A program made the position numbers and the translations under genes. The notes below the pieces were generated by a model, which was not told the DNA's origin, ran no database searches, and was given only the letters and a program-made list of their open reading frames with translations. From assembly GCA_030043395.1 (NCBI GenBank), contig JASHXW010000463.1:1-5150 (forward strand): a DNA stretch of 5,150 bases, read 5' to 3'. Positions within the stretch are counted from its first letter, which is position 1. Every line of letters starts with the position of its first letter. This DNA is from Streptosporangiaceae bacterium (GTDB lineage: Bacteria > Actinomycetota > Actinomycetes > Streptosporangiales > Streptosporangiaceae). Shown here piece by piece: positions 1 to 5,150 of the stretch.

Positions 1-808
1 CGCGGTAAGCCCGCCGGGCAACCGGATCGGCAGCGAGTTCGTCCTCCCGGCCGCGCCACTGGTCGAAGAACGGATTCCGCAGCGTGCGGGCCGCCCACCT
101 GGAGGGCCAGGGTGCGCTGCGAGCGATGTCTGACACCCGGCTGCGCTCGGTGTCCTCGCCGCTGCCCTCGATGATCGCCTTGGTGACCCAGCTGGGCACC
201 AGAGCCTCGGGGGTGGCCAGGAACCTGGTGCCGATGAGAGCACCTACGGCGCCGAGGGTCAGGGCTGCCGCGACGCCCCGGCCGTCGGCGATGCCGCCGG
301 CCGCGAGTACCGGCGTCGGCGCGGCCAGGTCCACCACGACCGGGACGAAGGGCAGCGTGGACCGCCGGCCGCCATGACCGCCGGCCTCAGTCCCTTGCGC
401 CACGATGATGTCCGCGCCGGCGTCTATCGCCAGCTTCGCCTCGCCGAGGTCCGTGACCTGCACGAGGAGCGTCACGCCCGCTGCGCGGACCCGTGCGGCG
501 AGGTCCCTGGGGTCACCGAAGGACAGCATGATCGCGCTCGGGCCGCATGCCAGCGCCTGGTCGATCATGGCTTCGCTAGCAGCCCACGTCTGGAAGCCCA
601 CACCCCACGGCCTGGTGGTCCGTCCGGCGATGACCTCAAGCTCGCGGGCCAGCCAGTCAGGATCCTCGCGGCCAGCGCCGACGATCCCGAGCCCGCCGCC
701 GTTCGAGACGGCGGCGGCGAGGGCTCCTCCCGACGCCCCGCCCATCGGGGCCAGCGCGATCGGATGCTCAAGCCCCAGCAGTTCAGTGAACGCGGTGCGC
801 AGCGCCAT
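1..808 (-). CDS. Nitronate monooxygenase (2-nitropropane dioxygenase family), 3' end outside window
   Basis: Probable FMN-dependent nitronate monooxygenase, which oxidises alkyl nitronates such as propionate 3-nitronate to carbonyl products plus nitrite or nitrate in the cytoplasm. I translated the minus strand by hand; 269 residues are visible and the frame is open to the left edge. The N-terminus MALRTAFTELLGLEHPI leads into APMGG, the usual opening of the TIM barrel. QGTEAGGHGG (about 138-147) is the class I signature, with the catalytic-type histidine at about 145. AAGGIADG (169-176) and GTRF (193-196) fit the FMN-phosphate-binding loops. The family is usually 310-360 residues, so about 50-80 are missing. 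I chose the ATG at 808 because GGAG precedes it (only 3 nt away) and the family normally starts here; in-frame ATGs at 817 and 820 are alternatives. It lies 57-69 nt downstream of the membrane-protein gene and probably shares its transcript. Enoyl-ACP reductase FabK is related, but the GGHGG context favours nitronate monooxygenase. The exact substrate is unknown. Confidence 0.9.
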   Translation of the reverse strand, partial: MALRTAFTELLGLEHPIALAPMGGASGGALAAAVSNGGGLGIVGAGREDPDWLARELEVIAGRTTRPWGVGFQTWAASEAMIDQALACGPSAIMLSFGDPRDLAARVRAAGVTLLVQVTDLGEAKLAIDAGADIIVAQGTEAGGHGGRRSTLPFVPVVVDLAAPTPVLAAGGIADGRGVAAALTLGAVGALIGTRFLATPEALVPSWVTKAIIEGSGEDTERSRVSDIARSAPWPSRWAARTLRNPFFDQWRGREDELAADPVARRAYR

Positions 809-877
809 GAACTCCATCATGGACGGCCAGTACTGGGCCCGCGCTGCTACTGGGCGAGAGCGCCGGCCTGGGACCGC

Positions 878-2062
878 TCAGAAGGTGAGGTCGCGGCCGG
901 CTACCCGCAGGAAAGAGCTGTAGCTGATCGTGTCGGACGGCGCCGGCGCCTTGATCGTGACCGGGGTTCCGAAATGGGTGAAGTCGATGACCGCGCTGGC
1001 GGACATCGCTGCGCCGAGGCCGTTCATCTGCAGGCTCAGGCTCATCTGGCGGACGAGTTCCTGCTGGTTGAGCCAGACGGTCACTGTCGGCGGAGTCATG
1101 CTCTGCACCTGGCCGAGCATGAACTTGGTCATGGCCGGGGATACCCCGAGCTTGGCGAACTCCTTCTTCGCGGCGGCGACCATCGCGTGCATGCTCGGCG
1201 TCACCGCGTAGCCAGTGCAGGTCACTCCCCCGATGCTCTTGGTTCCCAGACTCTGGACCGAGTCGCCGTGCTGCTCAAGCACCGCGAGCGAGGACAGCGG
1301 ATCACTGCCTAGGAGGCTCGCCGTACCTGACTCCTGGCTGGGCATCTTGATCCAGTTACGTCCGCCTGTCACCGCGGCCATGCTCTTGCCGTCCACGCTG
1401 ATCGACAGGTAGAGGTTCCCGTCGATCAGGATCTCTTTCTCCGCCAGCGACCGGCCGCTCAGAGTGGACGTCAGGCTGAACTCCATGGTGTTGGTAGCGA
1501 AGTCGACCTCACCCGTGCCGCTCAGCGCGACGCTCTGACCCCCTGCCTGGACTGTGCCCGACATGTTCATCTGGGCTGTGTGCTCGGCGAGCGTGTGCTG
1601 GGCCGACCGCGTCACGAATGCGGCGCTCGAGATCGTCAGCTGGTGCGTGTCGTGTCGCGGACCCGACCTGGCGACGATGACGATCCCGGCCGTCACGGCC
1701 GCGACCGCGACGACTGCCGCGGCGGCCACCAGGCCTTTATGCGATCGCCTCGGCGCAAGCCCGCGCTCGCCGCCGCCCGCCGAGGAGCCAGGCCCAGAGC
1801 CGTTCAGCGAAGGGCTGATCGGTGAAAAGCCGTTCGGTGAGAAGCCACTCGTGCCAGCTAGCCCCGGCACCACGCCTGCCGAGCCGGCCAGCGCGTTCTC
1901 CGGCACGTACGTGCCTGATGGCGGAGCGGCCGACGGCGGCTCGTCGAAGCTCTCGAGTCTGCCGTCCCGTACCAGCTTCGTCGGCGTGCCAGCCGAGAAG
2001 TAGCGCGCTTCATGCAGCCCGAACGGATCCTCGGACCAGCCCTGGAGCGAACCATCAGCCAT
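878..2062 (-). CDS. Single-pass membrane protein: DUF2510-like N-terminus plus LppX/LolA-like extracytoplasmic domain
   Basis: A 394-residue protein of unknown function. Residues 8-42 contain GWSEDPFGLHEARYF, resembling the W-x-x-D-P-x-G...RY core of DUF2510, followed by a short LVRDGRLESFDEPP segment. Residues 43-105 are a Pro/Gly/Ser-rich linker with a GFSPNGFSP repeat. Residues 106-110 are basic (RRSHK), and about 111-132 form one Ala/Val-rich membrane helix, so the remaining 260 residues should lie outside the membrane. That part (MSGTVQ, SGTGEVDF, EILIDGNLYLSI, VTVWLNQQELVRQMSL, VIDFTHFG) has the beta-strand pattern of actinobacterial LppX/LprG/LolA-like proteins, which bind lipid-like ligands. 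There is no lipobox; the helix serves as anchor and the only cysteine is residue 282. The start is the ATG at 2062; an in-frame TTG at 2086 would add eight poorly supported residues. No Shine-Dalgarno is seen, so translation may be leaderless. Lipid binding is inference. Confidence 0.82.
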   Translation of the reverse strand: MADGSLQGWSEDPFGLHEARYFSAGTPTKLVRDGRLESFDEPPSAAPPSGTYVPENALAGSAGVVPGLAGTSGFSPNGFSPISPSLNGSGPGSSAGGGERGLAPRRSHKGLVAAAAVVAVAAVTAGIVIVARSGPRHDTHQLTISSAAFVTRSAQHTLAEHTAQMNMSGTVQAGGQSVALSGTGEVDFATNTMEFSLTSTLSGRSLAEKEILIDGNLYLSISVDGKSMAAVTGGRNWIKMPSQESGTASLLGSDPLSSLAVLEQHGDSVQSLGTKSIGGVTCTGYAVTPSMHAMVAAAKKEFAKLGVSPAMTKFMLGQVQSMTPPTVTVWLNQQELVRQMSLSLQMNGLGAAMSASAVIDFTHFGTPVTIKAPAPSDTISYSSFLRVAGRDLTF

Positions 2063-2068
2063 GCCCGC

Positions 2069-2075
2069 AGTATTA
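2069..2075 (-). promoter_or_regulatory. Candidate leaderless -10 element for the membrane-protein gene
   Basis: Read on the minus strand, TAATACT ends 6 nt before the ATG at 2062 in otherwise GC-rich DNA, and there is no purine-rich ribosome binding site. In actinobacteria a -10 box this close to the ATG is typical of leaderless transcripts that begin at or next to the start codon. The match to TANNNT is imperfect (TAATAC), and I see no clear -35 box. Confidence 0.35.
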
Positions 2076-2132
2076 CGCACCAGCAACGTGAACGCTACCG
2101 GCCATAACGGCCCGCATATGGACAGGCCACAG

Positions 2133-2154
2133 GTAGGCCAGGAACGGCGCCTAC
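2133..2154. repeat. Inverted repeat in the divergent promoter region
   Basis: GTAGGC (2133-2138) and GCCTAC (2149-2154) are perfect 6-bp arms separated by 10 nt, so the centres are 16 bp apart. The repeat covers the GGAAC of the proposed rightward promoter, where a repressor could block RNA polymerase. Six-base arms can arise by chance in GC-rich DNA, so an operator role is inference. Confidence 0.35.
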
Positions 2155-2166
2155 TGGTGGTACGTT
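2141..2166 (+). promoter_or_regulatory. Candidate ECF-sigma promoter for the hydrolase gene
   Basis: GGAAC (2141-2145) and CGTT (2163-2166) are separated by 17 nt. This fits the general GGAAC-N16-17-CGTT form used by actinobacterial ECF sigma factors, including the SigR/SigH thiol-stress and SigE envelope-stress groups. Transcription would start about 2172-2176, giving a 5' leader of roughly 45 nt before the ATG at 2219. The motif is short, so the call is tentative, and the sigma factor cannot be assigned from sequence alone. Confidence 0.4.
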
Positions 2167-2206
2167 CGGGCCGTCAGTTTCGGTGAATCGGCTCGACGAG
2201 CATCGC

Positions 2207-2211
2207 GGAGG
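2207..2211 (+). promoter_or_regulatory. Ribosome binding site that fixes the hydrolase start
   Basis: GGAGG lies 7 nt upstream of the ATG at 2219. This favours that ATG over the in-frame GTG at 2183, which would add 12 residues of low family likeness (NRLDEHRGGGA). Confidence 0.75.
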
Positions 2212-2218
2212 CGGCGCA

Positions 2219-2965
2219 ATGCCAAGGCTGGACGTTCTCATCCCTACGCCCGATGGGCAGAGTAAGGCCACTTTGCATATTCCTGAGGGGGACGGGCCGT
2301 GGCCGGGCGTGCTGGTCTTTCCTGACGCTGGCGGAGCCAGGGAAACCATGCGCGAGATGGGCGACCGGCTAGCGAGCATGGGCTATGTCGCGCTGGTTCC
2401 CGATGTGTACTACCGCGCAGGCGATTGGGCGCCATTTAGCTTCACGAACATGTTCTCCGACGACGCCGAGCGGACCCGGTTGTTCGGCCTCATGGGCGCG
2501 CTCACTAACGACAAGATCGTCTCCGATGCGCGCGCCTACTCAGAATTCCTGCTCGCGCGCCCGGAAGTGGCAGGGTCAGCCATCGGGACGACCGGCTACT
2601 GCATGGGCGGGCGGATGTCGATGGTTGCCGCCGGCGGCCTCGGCGACAAGATCGCGGCGGCGGCCTCCTTCCACGGCGGCAGGATCGCCGTCGCCGACGA
2701 CCCGTCCAGCCCGCACCTGGGCGCGGACCGGATTGCCGCCACGGTGTACGTCGCGGGTGCGGAGGAGGACGGCTCGTTTACGCCCGAGCAGGCCGAGATG
2801 CTGGACAGCGCGCTGGCCGAGGCGGGCGTCGACCACGTCGTCGAGTTCTACCCCGCGCACCACGGATTCGCGGTGCCGGACAACCCGACGTACAACGCGG
2901 AGGCCGCGGAGCGGCACTGGCAGGCACTAGGCGAGCTGTACGGGACGCACCTCCAGCCGTCCTAA
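2219..2965 (+). CDS. Dienelactone hydrolase family alpha/beta hydrolase
   Basis: A 248-residue cytoplasmic hydrolase of the dienelactone hydrolase (DLH) family, close to the usual length of about 230-250. The family hydrolyses lactones or esters; classical DLH opens dienelactone in chlorocatechol breakdown. The nucleophile elbow GYCMGG (126-131) places the catalytic cysteine at 128. The acid is probably Asp184 in VAGAEEDGSF, and the base is His215 in PAHHGF (212-217). PDAGG (35-39) occupies the position where classical DLH has a glutamate that interacts with the cysteine; here the residue is Asp36. GYVALVPDVYYR (55-66) is typical of the family. There is no signal peptide. The start is set by a strong ribosome binding site. 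No catechol or lactone pathway genes are nearby, so the physiological substrate is unknown. The gene appears to be monocistronic, ending at a hairpin shared with the convergent acetyltransferase gene. Confidence 0.92.
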   Translation: MPRLDVLIPTPDGQSKATLHIPEGDGPWPGVLVFPDAGGARETMREMGDRLASMGYVALVPDVYYRAGDWAPFSFTNMFSDDAERTRLFGLMGALTNDKIVSDARAYSEFLLARPEVAGSAIGTTGYCMGGRMSMVAAGGLGDKIAAAASFHGGRIAVADDPSSPHLGADRIAATVYVAGAEEDGSFTPEQAEMLDSALAEAGVDHVVEFYPAHHGFAVPDNPTYNAEAAERHWQALGELYGTHLQPS

Positions 2966-2967
2966 GT

Positions 2968-2998
2968 CGACCTGACCGGCGCTCGTCCGGGCAGGTCG
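2968..2998. terminator. Bidirectional hairpin terminator between convergent genes
   Basis: CGACCTGACCGG (2968-2979) pairs with CCGGGCAGGTCG (2987-2998): a 12-bp stem with one mismatch and a 7-nt loop. It begins 3 nt after the hydrolase stop and ends 10 nt before the acetyltransferase stop at 3009, so it can serve both transcripts. There is no U-tract on either side, as is common for actinobacterial terminators. Confidence 0.75.
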
Positions 2999-3008
2999 TG
3001 CTGTCCCG

Positions 3009-3608
3009 TCACTGCACGCCCGGATGGCCGCGGTGTGCCGCCCATTCGCCAGCCAGGATCGACATGGTGTGCGCGTCGATCCACTCCCCGGCCCACAGCA
3101 GCGCGTCCCGCTTGGTGCCCTCGTAGACGAAGCCGACCTTCTCGTACACGCGGCGGGCACGCGGATTGAAGTCGTAGACCTCGAGCTCCACCCGGTGCAG
3201 GCCGACGGTCTCGAAGGCGTGCCGCAGGATCAGCCTGGTGGCTTCAGTCCCGAGCCCTCGGTCCCGGTTGCGCGCGCTGAACAGGTAGATCCGGAAGCTG
3301 CAGGACTGGTCGTCGCGGTTGAGATCGTTCAGGACGACCTCGCCGGCGAACTTGCCGGTTGCCTTGTCTACGACCGCGAGGTCGAGGCGGTCATCAAAGT
3401 CCGCCCGGGTGGCGTACCAGTTTCGCCGCTGCTCAATTGTCAGCCCGCCCGGGCGCGGATGGCTGCCGGTCAGCCTGTCCCCTTCGGGGTCGTCAACGTG
3501 ATCGGGGTCCACGTCGTCTGGGTGAACGGGCCGGAGCACGACCTTCGCGCCATCGATGGTCGGCTTATCGGCAAGGGATATTTCAGGCACGGTCGCCGAG
3601 CATGCCAC
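3009..3608 (-). CDS. GNAT family N-acetyltransferase, RimJ/RimL type
   Basis: A 199-residue acetyl-CoA-dependent N-acetyltransferase of the GNAT fold (Acetyltransf_3 type), which includes ribosomal-protein, antibiotic and small-molecule acetylating enzymes. VVLRPVHPDD (23-32) is the usual first strand. RDRGLGTEA (115-123) is the acetyl-CoA pyrophosphate loop, fitting R/Q-x-x-G-x-G. N148 followed by ARRVYEKVGF (151-160) is the late helix with the conserved tyrosine, and LLWAGEWIDAHTMSIL closes the fold. The longest start is GTG at 3608, with a second in-frame GTG at 3590; neither has a strong ribosome binding site, so the first residues are uncertain. It lies 53 nt downstream of another acetyltransferase gene on the same strand, probably in one transcript. 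The acceptor substrate cannot be read from the sequence. Confidence 0.88.
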   Translation of the reverse strand: MACSATVPEISLADKPTIDGAKVVLRPVHPDDVDPDHVDDPEGDRLTGSHPRPGGLTIEQRRNWYATRADFDDRLDLAVVDKATGKFAGEVVLNDLNRDDQSCSFRIYLFSARNRDRGLGTEATRLILRHAFETVGLHRVELEVYDFNPRARRVYEKVGFVYEGTKRDALLWAGEWIDAHTMSILAGEWAAHRGHPGVQ

Positions 3609-3661
3609 AACGCCGCAGGCCCCGCGAGGGAATTAGTGCCGAGTGACTGCCCGGGCTTTGT

Positions 3662-4198
3662 TCATCTCCGGCGGCTGAGGGCCGGATCTGTGCGCAGGAT
3701 GCTGTAGATCACTCCATCTCGCCAGGCGCCGTTGCGCCACCCGGTGGCCCGGGTGACTCCCTCCCTGGTGAACCCGGCCTTTTCCAACGCCTTTTGCTCG
3801 GCGATATTGCCTGCCTCGGTCCCGGCCCAGATGCGGTGCACCGTGGTGTGGGCGAACAGGTAGCGAACGAGCAGCACCTGGGCCTGGGTGCCATAGCCGC
3901 GGCCCCGCGCCTCGGGCAGCAGGACGATGCCGATCTCCCAGGAAAACGAGCCGGGGATCTGATGCTGGCGCCAGTCGACGAGGCCGAGAAACTGCTCGTC
4001 GCAAGTGACGATCAGCGTGCCGCCCTCCGGGCCGAGCAGGCCATTGTCTTCCCAGCCTCGTCGCCAGCGCCGCGGGTCAGGCCAGCCGAACCACTCGAAC
4101 TCGCCAGTGCTGGCGGGGTCCTGAGTCAGTGCTTCGATCTTCGGCAGGTCCTCTTCGCGAACCGGGCGCAGTGCTACCTCGGATGCGTTGCTGCTCAT
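3662..4198 (-). CDS. GNAT family N-acetyltransferase, second copy
   Basis: A 178-residue acetyl-CoA-dependent N-acetyltransferase, again of RimJ/RimL type. VALRPVREEDLPKIEAL (8-24) opens the fold. FSWEIGIVLLPEARGRGYGT (85-104) contains strand 4 and the acetyl-CoA loop RGRGYG. N131 with KALEKAGFTREG (136-147) is the conserved C-terminal helix and turn, and YSILRTDP (165-172) the last strand. The start is the ATG at 4198, supported by AGGA 7 nt upstream; the in-frame GTG at 4213 would overlap that ribosome binding site. The downstream gene is a distant family member rather than a close duplicate, since the two share little beyond family motifs. katG lies upstream on the same strand behind a strong hairpin. 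The substrate is unknown. Confidence 0.89.
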   Translation of the reverse strand: MSSNASEVALRPVREEDLPKIEALTQDPASTGEFEWFGWPDPRRWRRGWEDNGLLGPEGGTLIVTCDEQFLGLVDWRQHQIPGSFSWEIGIVLLPEARGRGYGTQAQVLLVRYLFAHTTVHRIWAGTEAGNIAEQKALEKAGFTREGVTRATGWRNGAWRDGVIYSILRTDPALSRRR

Positions 4199-4205
4199 GG
4201 CCTCA

Positions 4206-4209
4206 TCCT
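4206..4209 (-). promoter_or_regulatory. Ribosome binding site of the second acetyltransferase gene
   Basis: AGGA on the minus strand, 7 nt before the ATG at 4198. It supports this ATG over the GTG at 4213. Confidence 0.55.
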
Positions 4210-4220
4210 GCACACGTGAA

Positions 4221-4264
4221 GGGACGCCGCGCGCGTCAGATTGCCCGATCGCGCGCGGCGTCCC
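4221..4264 (-). terminator. Strong hairpin terminator downstream of katG
   Basis: GGGACGCCGCGCGCG (4221-4235) and CGCGCGCGGCGTCCC (4250-4264) form a perfect 15-bp GC-rich stem around a 14-nt loop. It begins 9 nt after the katG stop and lies 22 nt upstream of the next acetyltransferase ATG on the same strand. Only TTC follows the stem in the direction of transcription, so there is no real U-tract. Termination of katG is the most likely role. Confidence 0.8.
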
Positions 4265-4273
4265 GTTGGTCGA

Positions 4274-5150
<877 letters not shown>

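Noticed and set aside
374..1312. Plus-strand open frame of 312 codons
   Set aside because: It spans two minus-strand genes with clear family motifs, has an Arg/His/Gly-rich composition and no recognisable domain. It is an antisense shadow caused by high GC.
1801..1850. Short direct repeats in DNA coding for the linker of the membrane protein
   Set aside because: They encode the GFSPNGFSP-type low-complexity linker and do not form an array; too short to call a repeat element.
2385..2930. Plus-strand open frame of 181 codons overlapping the hydrolase
   Set aside because: A frame-shifted Arg/Ser/Thr-rich shadow of the dienelactone hydrolase gene.
3024..3707. Plus-strand open frame of 227 codons
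   Set aside because: It lies opposite the first acetyltransferase gene, whose motifs are unambiguous, and has no family resemblance of its own.
3794..4219. Plus-strand open frame of 141 codons opposite the second acetyltransferase
   Set aside because: No domain and no ribosome binding site, and the opposite strand encodes a complete GNAT protein.
4221..4264. Hairpin as a small RNA gene or mobile-element end
   Set aside because: It is a single stem-loop right after the katG stop, with no flanking direct repeats or transposase, so a terminator explains it better.

Overview
The window is high-GC DNA with GC-rich third codon positions. Its proteins (KatG, RimJ/RimL-type GNAT acetyltransferases, a class I nitronate monooxygenase, and a W-x-x-D-P-x-G N-terminal motif on a membrane-anchored LppX/LolA-like protein) point to an actinobacterium, perhaps Streptosporangiales, Streptomycetales or a relative. 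I cannot name the genus. There is no tRNA, rRNA, CRISPR array, transposase or phage gene, and the region reads as ordinary chromosome.

Layout from left to right: (1) a nitronate monooxygenase gene on the minus strand, running off the left edge; (2) upstream of it on the same strand, with a 57-nt gap, a 394-residue protein with a DUF2510-like N-terminus, one membrane segment and an extracytoplasmic LppX/LolA-like domain; (3) a divergent promoter region of about 156 nt, with a candidate leaderless promoter facing left and a candidate ECF-sigma promoter plus inverted repeat facing right; (4) a dienelactone hydrolase family gene on the plus strand; (5) a strong hairpin between convergent genes, suited to terminate from both sides; (6) two adjacent minus-strand GNAT acetyltransferase genes; (7) a perfect 15-bp stem hairpin; (8) the C-terminal 291 residues of catalase-peroxidase KatG on the minus strand, running off the right edge.

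Functional links are loose. KatG removes peroxide, nitronate monooxygenase oxidises toxic alkyl nitronates, and the hydrolase carries a catalytic-type cysteine behind a possible thiol-stress (SigR/SigH-like) promoter. A stress and detoxification theme is possible but is inference. The two GNATs are probably co-transcribed. I see no convincing undescribed multi-gene system. The points most worth a second look are the hydrolase promoter region, the composite membrane protein and its in-frame junction with the nitronate monooxygenase gene, and the hairpin squeezed between katG and the GNAT pair.
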